From NCBI GenBank assembly GCA_019059635.1, contig JAGVRJ010000007.1:1178001-1242000 (forward strand): a stretch of DNA of 64,000 nucleotides, given 5' to 3'. The DNA is from Proales similis. Lineage: Eukaryota > Rotifera > Eurotatoria > Ploima > Proalidae. The translations under genes were made by a program, and so were the position numbers. Positions 34,619 to 47,301 of this stretch are shown here, piece by piece (position 1 is the stretch's first letter; every line of letters starts with the position of its first letter). The notes below the pieces were generated by a model. It saw nothing but the letters and a program-made list of their open reading frames with translations. It did no database searches and was not told the DNA's origin.

Positions 34619-36259
34619 ATGAGCAAGATCGATCTTTATTATCGGAAAATCGTCTTGAGCCAATTCTTTCGCAAAGGTTGGGGAAAATACGATGAGTTAA
34701 AAAAGTAGGCTTCCTCTTGTCCACGCCGTCTAAGCGGTTGGCGTTCAACTTTCTCCATCAAAGGATCGTCGACAATAGGAGATTTTGGGTGAGCAAGCGA
34801 GAAAAATGCCTTGAGCTGGTGGACCCCGCTCATCCGGTTTCAATAGACAAGGTAAATAGGCAGCTCAGACTTGGATAGAGAACCGAACGCCATTGTCAGT
34901 TTGAAGGAGCTCAAATTCAAAGATCATACCCTTTTGGAGGGTAGCTTCATCACTCCGTTCACTTTTCTGTTTCCCGAAATCATCCCTGAGCCAATCCGCC
35001 GAGCTCAGTCAGTGAAGCTAGTGCTTCTCTAATCGCTATTCAATCTCTCTATGCTTTGCCAACTCAAGCTTCCAGCTTTTGTTACCGAATAAGTGGAAAA
35101 CCGGCCACCAGCCAATAGCCATTCATTTCGCCGGCACAGGTGATCAGGTATTTGCCGCAGCTAGGTCTGGCCGTCGATCAGATTTCTGATGCGCACAAAT
35201 CCAAGGGCTTTGGTAGGCGCCGAGCGTTTCTTGCCAAACCTCTCATGTCCGAGTACAACATGGGCTCGGTAATTTTGGAGAATCCATTTTATGGCAGCCG
35301 CAAGCCGCCCGATCAAACGTAGCTCTTGTTTCTCACACTATTCAAATCAAAACACTTTTGAATCGTCTCGCGAAGGCGCTCGAATGTTAACCATGTGAAG
35401 GACATTTTTATCATGGGCGCTTGTCTAGTGACCGAGGCAATTGTTTTACTTAACTGGTGCGAAAAGCAAGGCTTCGGGCCTTTTGTTCTGACCGGCCTGT
35501 CGATGGGCGGTTATATGGCCTCACTGGGCGCGACTGTGTGGCCAAAGCCAATCGCGTTGGTGCCTTGCTTGAGCTGGACGACCGCAGCTCCTGTCTTCAC
35601 ACGAGGTGTAATGAGCTCGGCGATCGCCTGGCGCACTCTGGAGCAGCAATTCAACTCTGACAAGAACTACTCGAATCTGATGGTTGGTAGCCAGTTTTCG
35701 TTCAATTCTAGCTCAAATCGTTGTTAAAACGGATGCGGACACCAACAGGAGGAGTTGAAAGAACTGCATCGAATTGACAATGAAACGCGCACAACCAACA
35801 AGCAAATATTCACATTTGATTCATTTTACAAACTCGAGAACTACAATCAATCGGGCTATTCGAACCCGAAGGTTTTCGAGTTCATGCATCTTCTTATGGA
35901 CGAGTGCACTCACATGATAAACTACGACACGCCAGTGGACACGAGCCTAATACACGTAATCAGCGCTCGAGACGATGCGTACGTTCTGCGCGACGGTGTA
36001 AACGACTTTCATTCGATATGGCCCGGTATGTGCTGCCCGTCTTAAGTCGGCCACTTTCAATCCAACTTTCATTTCCAAGGATGCCGGGTCGAGTTTATCA
36101 AAGAAGGCCACGTCTGGGCATTTCTGATGGCACAAAAAGTCTTCCGGTAACTAATCATCTCCATCACATGCGTCTTTGGACTCTTAACGCGAGTAATTTA
36201 GCAAAGCTATTTTCGACTGTATGAATAAAGCGCTCGGCTCAGATCCGGGGCCAGTCTGA
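34619..36259 (+). CDS. ABHD18: Alpha/beta hydrolase ABHD18
   Basis: Orthologue of the conserved alpha/beta-hydrolase-like protein ABHD18 (C4orf29), thought to act in mitochondrial lipid metabolism; the exact reaction is not evident from sequence. From ATG 34619 the protein reads MSKIDLYYRKIVLSQFFRKG, with WGKYDELKK before the first intron. It continues LAFNFLHQRIVDNRRFWVSK, LPNKWKTGHQPIAIHFAGTG, SVILENPFYGSRKPPDQT and FVLTGLSMGGYMASLGATVW. The GLSMG stretch is the nucleophile elbow. MDECTHMINYDTPVDTSLIH, the candidate Asp in SARDDAYVLRDG and the candidate catalytic His in FIKEGHVWAF follow. The last exon ends KALGSDPGPV. The blocks align in order with vertebrate ABHD18. Introns are short (about 50-70 nt). 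It is convergent with the innexin, with 288 bp between stops. Confidence 0.9.
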
Positions 36260-36547
36260 ATTCGAGGCGCTTGGAATGCCTGCCGCTCTTTTTCTTTTAT
36301 TTTAATTTTGTTTTTCTTTAAATGCCCATTAGTCAGTTCGAATCAGTCAGTTCAAATTGGATTATTTTTTTTTCATTATTCTCTGTGTGCGCCGCGGCTT
36401 AAGAGAAATTAAAGAGTTTATTTGCTAAATATACACACTCTGTCTCTATATATATGAACGCTCTTTATTCCCATTCGGAAGCGATTTGAAGCCAATTTGC
36501 TAAAAATAAACGAATCTGATGCTAGCCCGATCGAACGGACCCTCTCT

Positions 36548-38544
36548 CTAGTCTAGCTGGCTTTTTTCGACGCGTCGCACGGGCGCGCTCATCCGTTTGA
36601 TTGATTGAAAGCGATTTATCTCGTTCCCCAGCGCGGGCTTGCCAGACTGCCGAATTAAGTGACTCGGCTTGCTGCCCGGCTTTTTGTTCTTGGCGAACAG
36701 TCCGACCAGCTTGATGCCTGCGCTGCGGCTTTTCTTCACTCGCTGGCCGGTCGAATGTATCGTTGGCTTTTGTGCGTAGCATTCTTGCTCATCGTCATCG
36801 CCTCGGCTCGTTTCAAAGTTTTCAATCTGCTCTTTGTTGAACACAAATTTCACGTTGCGTCCGATCTTGATCGGATTGCCGTCGTACAACTGCGACGCTT
36901 TTGATTGCTTCTTGCAGAGAAACAACTTCCACAAATTGTGCAGCAGCTGGGTGCACACAAAGTCGCCAGAGTTGGAGCTGATCATTCTAATCATGAACAT
37001 GCCGTCGGCCTCAAGGTATTCGTTCACAAATTCGCGATAGTTCTTCTTGTTGAAAGAGTCGGCCGAGAGCTGCGAGTCGTATTCGTTTATGATCGGCAGC
37101 GTCGATATGTTCGAATCGACCGAGCTTTTGCTTCTCATGCGATTGAACTTTTGACTCGCACGATTGGAACGAAAACTGGCCTCCATCATTACTTGCTTGG
37201 AGTAATGCTGCTCGGCGCTGAACGAGCCGAACGTTTGCTGACTGAGAAACTCGAGCTCGTTTGTGGTGCTCAACTTTGAGTGACTTGTGGAAACGGGCAC
37301 CTTGGGCAGCCGTGAGTTCTCGTCCAGGCGAACGCGCAGCAGCTTGATGCGCCTAATTGCGAAGTTGTACTGATTGCGAGGAATGAAGCGGTAGATCCAG
37401 ATCAGCAGAGTTGAGACGTTTATCACGAGCAGCAAAAAATACCAGAACCAGAGGAACGTGAATATCTGCTGATTGAACAGGTTAATTGGCAGAACGCACT
37501 GCACGTTGTATTCGTGACTGTAGTTCTTGAGGCCCAGCTCCCGCACCTGGAATTTGCACATGGTCACACGCGGAAAGTACTCCGAGTCGGCGTAGCCTCG
37601 TCCCTGAACAATGTCCTTGAGGATTGAGGCGCCGTAAATGTAATAGTTGCGACCGAGCAGAACGCTGATCAGAGAGAGCTGAGCCACGCAGTTGGCGATG
37701 TAGAGGATTTTTACAAACAAATACAGAATGACCAGGTAGTTGCCGAGAAACTTGCCGAACATGAAGCACATGAGCGTGATGTAGCGGCGTAGGAAGTTCA
37801 TATTGCGATTGGAAGGCTGCCGACGCGGATGGTCCACGTACTGGTCGATTGTGCCGATCATGTACTCCATCATGCGCCAGTTCTTTTCGAGTTTGTTCAC
37901 GCTCTTGAAGTCGTGGGAAGCTTCAATCACATCCTACGCGACAGTGTCATTGCTGATGATCAAGCAGTTGGCTACACGATTAGGACGCTTATCTAACCTT
38001 AATGTCTATGCCGCACCTGATGCTCAATGTGCGCCAGATGATGCGCGGAAAGTAGAAGAAGAGCGACAGTATCAGCAAGATGTAAGCCACCCATTGATAG
38101 TAGCGCAGTTCGCTGGAGCGCCGCTCTTCTGCCGTCTCTGGTATCTGCTGGTTCATCGGAATATAGTAAGTGTTGGTTATCCAGCAGACCAAATTGGTGT
38201 ACTCCTCGAAATTTTTTGTGAACAGGGCTAAATGAACAGCATAGAGTTGATTCGGCTTTAAAGCAGACTTTGACTCGCCGACCTACCTGGCACCCAGCAG
38301 TTGATCTTGAAAAACGGAGCGAAACAATCAAGCGACCATGAGAGTTGAAAGTTGAGGAGAGCGAATAAAAACCTCGACTGACCTGATTATGCCCGAAGTG
38401 TTTGTTTGTGACCACAAACGCGAATATGACCAGTATTGCCACCGTGTACTTGTAGTTGAGGCGATCGGCAAAGTCGTCGTCACTGGCCGATGAGCTGAAG
38501 AATCCCAGGAGCGGGATTCGTCGAGACAGCGCAAGAACGTCCAT
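36548..38544 (-). CDS. Innexin gap-junction protein
   Basis: Four-pass gap-junction subunit of the invertebrate innexin family. From ATG 38544 the N terminus reads MDVLALSRRIPLLGF, with TM1 KYTVAILVIFAFVV. A 19-nt exon (38287-38305) encodes INCWVP, the conserved first-loop cysteine motif, and joins to ALFTKNFEEYTNLVCWITNT. The innexin signature YYQWV opens TM2 (YYQWVAYILLILSLFFYFPR). TM3 lies near LVILYLFVKILYIANCVAQL. The second loop has two cysteines (CKFQVRELG and QCVLPINL), then TM4 FTFLWFWYFLLLVINVSTLL. A long C-terminal cytoplasmic tail of more than 200 residues ends VEKSQLD. The tail is Ser/Lys-rich and likely regulatory. The largest exon is about 36548-37932. A reverse polyadenylation signal lies near 36463. 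Confidence 0.93.
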
Positions 38545-41349
38545 ATTTAAGTTCTATGCATCTCTTGCATCGCCCTCTTGGTGCGGTCGGGCAATAATAT
38601 TTTCCGTTTCGGTGTTTCTCTTCTAATAGACTCTGGCCCGAATCAAGCGGCAGTCATTTGTGCTTTTTATTGATTTCTAAAACCGCATAGGACCGAGAAT
38701 CGTCATTAATTGCCGTTCGGTCGGAAGGAGAGTGATATTAAAGAGCGTTGCTGCGCGTCCAACCAGCTCGGCTCTTAATCCGTTCAAAGCTAGTTTATGA
38801 AGCAGAAAAAACTAAATTCACTCTCGCCCGATTAAATAGGTCGAAGTCTTTGCAAACGCAGCAGCTTCCCGCCAGATATAATGAACACCACTCCTATGAC
38901 AGACACTTCCTCTCTTCACCTTCAGAGCATGAAGAAACGCTCTGCCGAGAAGGAGGAGGCAATTAGCTAGTCTAATTGCCTCGTAATTCAAGCGTATTAT
39001 GCTTGATTATTGCATCGAGCAATTTTAGATCCTCTAGAATACTTCCGATCTGTGCAATTCTGGTAAACGTTTCTAATCTTGGAGGTGGAAGATCACAAGT
39101 GCTCTGTTTTATTACTTAATTATAATGTGCAATGCGCACGCACTTGGACCGGAATCGAGTAGGGGCACTAACTGTCGCCCATTTACTAGAAATTGAGAGC
39201 AAAAATAAAAGATATCTTTAATGCAGTAAAGAAGAAGCTCTGAATGGCAGCTCTCTAATCGCTGGCCAAGTGATTGACTGCAAATAAATGAGGCTGCAAT
39301 TTTAATAAATGAATAAGGTCGATTGATAAGCTCGTCTAAATGCGATTGAGGCCGATCAATCGATAGAAAAGAGCGAACGCATGGACCAGATTGCTGTTTG
39401 CGCTTAAAGCAGGCGAGAACCAGAGAAATAAAGAGAGGGAGAGAGAGAGAAAGAACGAGAGGGAGAGAAAAAGATGAACTTTAAGTTGAAGATGACAGCT
39501 CTGAAGCGGACAATAAGAGCTAGAAGCAAATTGCAAATTGATGGCTCAGACGAGCTGTAAGGCAAACAAATGCAGAAAAACCTTTCGCTTCGTCTTCTTG
39601 TTCTTGTCGGCAAATTAATGCCTATTGTAATTGAAAGAACTGTGAGCGACGCTTATAGAAGCGTGATTGGCTATGATTACGTCTAATGAATGGCAAATAA
39701 GAAAGGACCTTAATTTACAACTGAATTTGACATATTTCGCCGCAATTATAAACAAATCCAACCTAGCATCGGCAGCGAGGCCCAAGCAGAGAGAGAAAGA
39801 AAGCAAGCGTATGACGCCTTGACGCCTATATCACCAATTCAATTTCCTCTTTCAAAAATAGGAAGAGCCAAATACAAAGAAAGAGGAAAATTGCGACTTT
39901 GGACTATTTATTGGATTTGGAAGGAAGGTGTCGATGGTAATTGCTGTAATGAGCCAGTACCTGATTAAATGTTGATCTCAAATATTGCCACTAGTAGCAG
40001 CCACAGCAGCAGGAGTCTATTAAGAGGTGGCAGAATAAATAATTGCTGGTTAAATTGAGCCTCAAGTTGGGGCCAAATCAGGCAGCACAGAAGAGAGTGT
40101 GCAGCTACCTGCTCTATTTGATCAAAGTCTAATTACGAGCCGCTTCAATTATGAACACTGAACACTGTCTGATCACAGAGATGCGTGCCGAACAGAAGAA
40201 ACAGAAGAAAGAAAAAAATGAATGCTTATCACCGCAAAAAAAAAGAAATGAGAGTCTCGCTGCACTAGCAGCAGTTGGTCGATGATAGAAGCAAATGAAA
40301 ACTGGCTGACTAGGTTTTCAATGGGCTGCCTTCACCGCCGATTGCACCGCTTAGTGTGCACGCGAAAGCAAAACACGTCAACTGACTGCGCGATGAATAG
40401 GGAGCGCACATTGCATGCTGCATTTGTATCAGCTAATCTCTCGCGCCGACTCGAACCTCTTGCTCAATTGCTTATTAAAGGCCCTAGATTAGATTCACTT
40501 ATAATCCGATGGCTCTCTTGCTCTCCGCCCCTTGCTCCCTGCTTCTCTCTCTCTCTCTCTCTATCTCTTGCTTTTATGGCACTGAATTATGATTAAATCG
40601 GCCTGAAAAGCCAGCCAGAACAAGTGCGAATGCCTGCACTCCGGCTAATCTCAGCGGCTTATCTCTTTCAATCGCGTTTGACTTTTGTGCCGAAACCATT
40701 TTGGATTTTATTGAGTCAAATCTCGACCCAATACGGTGGCAGCGGACTCGATTCTCGATGACGTGTTGGAATCAAAAAAGCCACCGCAGCTGAAACTGCA
40801 CTAAATGATACGGAAAGATAAAAACTTGGGCCTCGCTATGCATGACGACTCTCCGATTATATTTCCGCTCGATTTGGAACTAAGAATATCTGCATTGCAA
40901 TTATTAACGTTGGCCCTTGTTAAAAACGGCACGCCTTCCACTCGAACAAATCATACGGGTCAAATAGTTTTTTCTATTTTGAATGTTCACTCGCCGCTTC
41001 CTTTGATGCGGAATAATCGCCTTGGTGGCCCAAGGCATTGAACTTGTCGAGTGAGTATTCAACTTAGTCAAATAGGCTATGATTCCAACCGAGATAGATT
41101 ATTATTAGGCCCAATCTAGCGCCTAAATTGACTGGCATCGTCGAGTGGCATTTAATATGGATTAATGTGGATGAGAATCTGATTGCCAAGGCAATTTGGA
41201 AGCTAAATTTAAAATCACATAAAAGCTGTCCAAGTCCAAACAAAGCTGAAATTTTTCACTTTATTCAGAAGGATTTTGAAGGCTGTTAGAAGTGTTTAGG
41301 TCTCAGTCTGATTGAACTCTTGAGCTATCGAGTATGCGCTTGAAATCAT
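38545..41349. other. Long intergenic region, 2.8 kb
   Basis: Largest gap in the window, between the innexin promoter side and the chitin synthase 3' end. GA/CT tracts occur at about 39430-39475 and 40541-40563. Short frames on both strands are low-complexity or chance. A reverse polyadenylation signal for chitin synthase lies near 41260. I see no coding exon; enhancers or non-coding RNA cannot be excluded from sequence alone. Confidence 0.5.
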
Positions 41350-44300
41350 TTAAACATGCTGCTCTTCGACGTTGGATGCTGTCTTTCGCTTGCGGTGGCC
41401 GCGTGCGCCGCGATGATGCGCTCTGTTCTCATTTGATTCGTCTCTGCGTTTGCGGTGATGCTGGGCGCCAACGTTCGGCTTGACTGGAATGCCGTTCATA
41501 TTAAAGAGCATTTTATTGAAGCGTTTGTCGAGCATCTTTGCCGACATGTTGCCGCTGGATGCGCGCGCGGCGCTGGCCATCATATAGCTGGTGCGAGACT
41601 CGTTGCCACCGAGGCTGGTGAGACCGTTGGTCAAGTCAAGGTCGGCCGCGTTCAATTCGCTCATGTCGTTGTAAATACTATTTACTGCGGCGTTTCCTTC
41701 CCTCAGCATCGAGAAGCGACGTCTAAACTGAACGTCGAGCGAATTCTTCTTCTGCAAGCGTCTACTTCGCCTGTTTCGTTTGGCTTGCAGTCTATCCTCT
41801 TGTTCTCGGCGTCTCATTTCTTCTTTGCCATCGCCACGCTGCTCGTTTCCTTTTTAAACATCCGTGAGCAGCAAAATAAAATGAAATAAATTCGTACGAA
41901 AGAGCTACCACGATCGTCGATGAATGCTGGATTGTCGTGACCTTGTCTCGATCTGTCTCTCAAATTGCTCAGCTTGAAAAACAAAACGATCAGCAGCAGA
42001 TGGAAGAGGCCGTTGGCTGTGATTTCAATTCGCTTTCGCTTACCGGCTCGACTGGACGGCCGTCGATGAGAACCTCTTCGGACTCGCTCAGTTCATCGGA
42101 CGCTTTGTCTATTTCCTCGTCACTATAGTCCGGCATTGGCTCCGCTTCCTCGTCTATTGGCTGTTAATTTTTTAATTTAATTTACGATCGTCCGTAAAAT
42201 TTAAGTTAAAGTGGGAATTATTCTGAATGAAATAGTCCTGAATGAAATAGTTCGCTCTTGAACACTGCCTCAATGGACTGGCTATTGCCTCGTCTGCTAG
42301 CTTCATGCGCTATTGGATTCACTGCTCATTTGGGCTTTAGCACTTTTTGGGTGTGGCGAAAGAGCCGTTTCAGACTACCGCTCAGACTGGTGCTAGTCAT
42401 TCTAATTCTGGACGCAGTCGAATCCACCGCGACAAGCCTTTTGATTATTATTTGGCCAGCGCTCTACTTCAGGCCTTCCCTGGCGTTCATTATCACTGGC
42501 GAGCTAATTCTGATCGCAAGCGACCTGGCCAACTGCAAAGTCTAATACTTGCCTTTATCTGCTGAAGCATTTTCACCGTATCAATGATGTCCTCGATGCG
42601 CATTCCCTCGTGAATGTTCGAGCGCAGCTGTGTGGAGGCCAATATATGTTGGAATGTGTTGTAGCGATGACACAACATGGCAATAAACTGAGTGAGCGAG
42701 ATGAAGGCGAAAAAGGCCAAATGAAACACGCCCAACGGCTCAATCAACACTGGCTGATAATAAAGCGATGGAATCGGAATCGGAATGTAGAGCATGTCTT
42801 TCAGCCGATCCTGAGCCAGAAGAACTGGAAACACAAATGCGATCCAGAGAGCGTTGAGCATGAAAAAGGCGAACACTCCTCGATCGCGCAGGTCGTCGAG
42901 GCCCACTTGAAGCTTGTGCTTTTGCGCTGGCTCCATCTTGGTCACGCTCAAATACTTTTGAATCAGTTTCTTCCAGAAGTGAGTTTCACTTTCGGCCAGC
43001 TCGACTGTGTCGGAGAATTTGAGCGCCTCCTCTTGGGTGAGCCAGTAGCTGCTCGACGATTCACCGTCTCGCTCATTTTTGCCCTCTGCTTTGTGGCCGA
43101 ATTTAGAGTTGGCGAATTTGGCCTCAATCCAACGCTCTACGTCGACTCCTTTCTCCAGCTGCTTGTCGATCGTCTCTTTCATCTCGAGACGCTCTAGAGC
43201 GGCCAGGATTTGAAGCAGCACTTCGTCGTTCGAATTGCTTGCGCCGTTCTCCAGCATCTCTTCTATTTTGGTGACCAATTCGTTGTTGGCCTTGGCATCG
43301 GCCAGCTCTTGTTCTAATGCTTTCAGTTCGCTCTCGTCTAAATTCTGCTTGCGTTTCTTCTGTGGCACGTAGACATTGTCTCGGGTGCCCCACGAGCATT
43401 GATTCATGTTGGTCAGCGAGTAGATAACCAAAAGAATGTAGCTGGCCGGTATACACAAAAAGAACAGAAAGCAGGGCCTGACACATCCGAGCTCTAGTGG
43501 ATGGCAAACAGCAGTCAGCAGGAATATGACTCCCATGATGACCAAAAACAGGACCGCAGTTGTCTTCCACGAGCCGTCCACAATTCGCACGATCGTGCCT
43601 ACAACCACGATCATCATCAGTATCGAATAGTAGGTGCCTAGCATCGCCGCACATCCGATTTTGATTTCTTCTTTCCAGCTCTGATAGCAAACCACGAGGA
43701 ACACGACGGCCGGCAAACAGGCCAGTATAAACGAGCCCCACATGTCGATATCAGTGGTTGCATTGAACGCGTCCGCAATTGCGATCGTGATCGTTGCCGG
43801 GCTCAAGATGTAAGAGGCCAAGTAGCACATGTGATAGAGAACGCACAAAAAGGAAACGTTGTCGTTCAGCCGGATGGTCTTCCGATAATTTTTCAGAAAG
43901 CAGACCGTGTTGCCCAGCGTAGACGGAATCCATCGCCGCCTCTGATTGAAATATTCAGTGATTGTTTCCGGAGCGTGTGTATAGGCATCTGCAGCAGCAC
44001 AGTACTCCACTTTGTATCCTTGTTCTATTAATAGCCGTGAAAGCCATCGGTCTTCGCCTTTGAAATGAGGCAAATTTTTAATCCAGCGTTTGCCACGTTT
44101 CAATTAGCGGCAAAGAAAATCACCTAAATCGTGAAGAATGTAGTCGTCGGGCTCCTCTGGCTTGTTGGCGAACATGCGCATGACGTTGTCGTCCATGAGC
44201 GAAGATCCTCGGAACATGCTGAAGCAGCCTGGTGCGCATAGAACACAACCCAGACTGTGCTCGGTGGTCTTTTGAAGCCAATAGGAAAGGGCGTATTCCA

Positions 44301-47300
44301 TCTTTTGGTACCAAATCAGAGGGCCTTGAATAAACATTCAGAAAATCTCAATTCAAACTCTTCGAATGCTTGTCAGCTGGAGCATAACTCACCGAATCCG
44401 ATCGGATGCACTCGTCCGCAAACTGAGCCGACTTTCTTGCTCTTGCGCATTCTGTCCAAAAGCATTCTGACCGAGTCGGGTCCGAAATCAACATCGCCGT
44501 CGACCGACAGAATAAATGTGTTCTCGGCCTCGAGCAGCAGTTTGGGTCCGAGCACATCTTTGTAATAGATGTGCAGCTCTTCGTTCTGGGCCATGTGCCT
44601 CTTGTATTTGCGCCTATGGGGGTCTTCTTCGACCATTTTGAACAGAGCTTTGAGTCTGTCTTCGCACTGGCCAAGCAGGCGATAGCCCAGCAAGTAGTAC
44701 ATGTACATGACCATGCTCCATCGCTTTCGCTTAAGCACCCGCTTCTTGTCCTTGAGATGAACAATGAGCAAATTGCCGCCTGGCAGCTTCCATGTAAGCC
44801 GTCCGCCATAAGGAGTTGAGCACTTGAGCGGAGGAGTCATTTTCATGCCCTCGATGTCATGCACAAGACCGGCTGCTCGGTCGATGGCGCCGATCAGATC
44901 CTTGACGAAGCTGTTGATCGTTTTCTCGCCTTTGTCCGTTTTTTCAAACGCATCGTCGAAGAAGATGTGAGCTTGAAAGGTGCATGAACCATAAAAGCAA
45001 TTCAATTGTCAGAATGCGAACCCAGGCAAGCTTACACTCAAAATCATAAAAGTCCGGATCCAGAACATTAAAGTAGTCTTTGGCCTTTTTCCGGGCGCTC
45101 TGGTCGATGTCCATTCTGAAAATGAGCATTCACGTTTCGGATCGAGATTCAACCACAAAGCGCACAAGGAATGGAGCCTTACCGCATAATCGATTTGAGA
45201 ATTTGAATCATTTCTCCTCTCGTCTCGTGCCAGAGTGTGCCGCACAAGTAGACCTTCGGAACGATGTCAAGCTGCTTGTCATTGTCTAAGAGAAACATCA
45301 TTGAGACAGCAGATTTGCCAAATTGCCAGAGAGATTCCAACCTATCGAACTGATTCCATCGACAATGTCCAGCTCTTCGAAGTGTTCCTCCAACTTTCGT
45401 TTCAAATGCTCCTTTTCGTTTCTTCTTCTGTTGAGTAAGAGTGACTGCTCAATGAGGGCGCTGTCGTACTGAGGCTGGACAAATAGCCTTGAAATTGCAA
45501 TTCGTTTAGTTTAGCAAAGGAGGACCAAGAGTGGATGGAGAGGCGATTACAGCTCAGTGGAGGCGAGTCGCTTGTTCTCCGGGAACCACGAGTGAACGGT
45601 GATCCAAATTTGAGAAAGCCACCAGAGGCCGAGGCCGATGAACAGCTGCCATTTAAGGTTGCCCTGCGTGAACGCTTCAGAACACTCCCAGTACATCATT
45701 CCTTTTATGAAGTCTATCCTGCTCAGGCCGTTGCTGCATATGCCCATGTAAATGCCTATTATCACCGGAGTGGTGAGCGTGAGAGGAAGCGCAAAGGCAA
45801 TTCGCTGCATGCACATTTTGCACGCAGACTTGGCAAAGTAATAGCACAGGCCGGTCGAAAAGAAGTGAATTATGAACGGCACAAATGGACTCATGCTGTT
45901 CCAGTGGTCGTCGGCTGTCTTTTCCTTTTGAGAGCAACAAGTTTTACTCACAGCCTGCGCTCGCACAGGCACTTGAAATGAACTCACTCTTTCGGCAACA
46001 AAGTCGAACAGGTTCGGTGTTGTAGGCACGTTCCAGGCGTTGTTGGGCACAGTCATCAGAGGCGGTGCTGGTGCTGGCTGATCGTCGTCTATCTGGCGCT
46101 TTTTAACTGGCACGCCGTTCTCGCCGAACGGGTCATTGTTGAAGCCGCCGAAATCGATCACGCCTGGACCTTGGTTGATCGGAGGAGCGATTGTCGAGAG
46201 GATCGGGTCCGGCGGAACTGGTATGTTGACAAACGCGTTTTCAAACTTGTGCGCCGGCAAGAGCAAAATGCTGAACGTGATGGTGAGCGCGATCTTCCAC
46301 AGACTGGCTCCGATGTTTGCCTTCGATCGAACCGACTGAAGGTGCCGTTTGTAGGAGGCGAACGGCATGCTGATGCAGCCAAGTTTAATATCGCGATCGA
46401 CATAGTTCTCCCACCAGGTGATCGAAGTGAACAAGAGAGCGATCGGCGCTTCCCATGAGCCTTTCCACGATGGCTTTTCGTTCGACGCTGGACTGGCGCC
46501 AATCTGCCGGCTTGACTGAGCGAACGGATCGAACGAATCGTCAATCGGCTTTACTTCGCTGACCGTTTCGGACGCAAAGTTGAGAGCTTTCTCAATGAAC
46601 GCTGTGTACTCGGTGCCGGTGATCACCAAGAACACAGTTATCTGGCCAAGTAGAGCGATCAAGTCGATCATGACAATCAAGGCCTTTCCGACTGGGCCGG
46701 CGTTGTTTTTGGAGAATATCATCTTTAGAAAGCCTGGCAATATGCAGACGCAGTTCATCAAGAGAACTGCGCGAACAATGTCACACGAAGGCAGCACTCT
46801 GAACACAAGCAAGCAGAGGCCCAGAGTATGAATGCCTTCGATTGTGAACACCTACCATGGCATCAATCGGCTTAGTGGGGCAATAGAAATGATGATGGTG
46901 ATGAAACTTACAATCATGATGTCGAACAGGGTCGGGCCTTTTCGATTGCGGAACAGACTGTGAGCGATCGACTCCATGAATATGAACACATACGGAATGC
47001 ACATGGCCGCGGTGATCAGCATTGACCATCTGCTGGCGTACTGACGTTCCTGTTGAACGGTTTGAGGAAAGGGCTGAGAGAGAGCCGTGAGAGAGCGGCT
47101 TACTTGTCTGGCGTTGCCAAGCGATTGGGTCATGAGCAGAAACGATCCCTTGCTGGCGAGAGCCGAGGCAAGAACAAACAAGAAGTAAAAGAGGTATGCG
47201 AGTATTTTGAGCACTCGCTTGGTGTTCTTGTAAAAACGCGAACCCTGGCCGTAACGATCAGCCGGCGAGACGAGCTGGCCGGTCTCCATGCCATAAGCCA

Positions 47301-47301
47301 T
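41350..47301 (-). CDS. Animal chitin synthase, family 2 glycosyltransferase
   Basis: Large multi-pass enzyme that polymerises UDP-GlcNAc into chitin and extrudes it across the plasma membrane. From ATG 47301 there is an N-terminal set of membrane helices, then a luminal/cytosolic insert with a proline-rich patch near 46030-46200, then more helices to about 45547. The catalytic domain spans about 45240-43930: LCGTLWHETRGEM-like entry, SVDGDVDFGPDSVRMLLDRM donor-binding acidic motif, GSVCGRVHPIGFG, GCVLCAPGCFSMFRGSSLMD, EDRWLSRLLIEQGYKVEY and the signature QRRRW. Five helices follow, then a charged coiled-coil-like part and two last helices near 42870-42660. The C-terminal exons resolve as ending 42553, then 42160-42044, 41972-41909 and 41849-41350. 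No N-terminal myosin head is present. Reverse polyadenylation signal near 41260. Confidence 0.93.
42161..42552 (-). other. Long GC-AG intron of chitin synthase
   Basis: The exon ending MLQQIK stops before GCAAGT on the coding strand, and the next exon begins with PIDEEAEPMPDYSDEE in phase 0 after ...AACAG. A GT donor four bases on would bring a stop codon into frame, so a GC-AG intron of 392 nt fits best. This is several times the usual length here. Confidence 0.6.
42273..42545 (+). CDS. Candidate nested small membrane ORF
   Basis: An open frame of 90 codons from ATG to TAA lies antisense inside the long chitin synthase intron. The product is strongly hydrophobic with about three possible membrane helices, for example LVLVILILDAVESTATSLLI and a last one near FIITGELILIA. 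It begins MDWLLPRLLASCAIGFTAHL. No family was recognised and no promoter or polyadenylation signal was placed. It may be chance, since AT-rich intronic sequence can give hydrophobic frames, but its fit within the only long intron of this gene is notable. A 16-nt tandem duplication lies just upstream (about 42222-42252). Confidence 0.25.
   Translation: MDWLLPRLLASCAIGFTAHLGFSTFWVWRKSRFRLPLRLVLVILILDAVESTATSLLIIIWPALYFRPSLAFIITGELILIASDLANCKV

Noticed and set aside
45547-47301. A separate membrane-protein gene distinct from the chitin synthase catalytic part
   Set aside because: The N-terminal helices, catalytic block and C-terminal helices connect through short introns on one strand in the order expected for a single animal chitin synthase.
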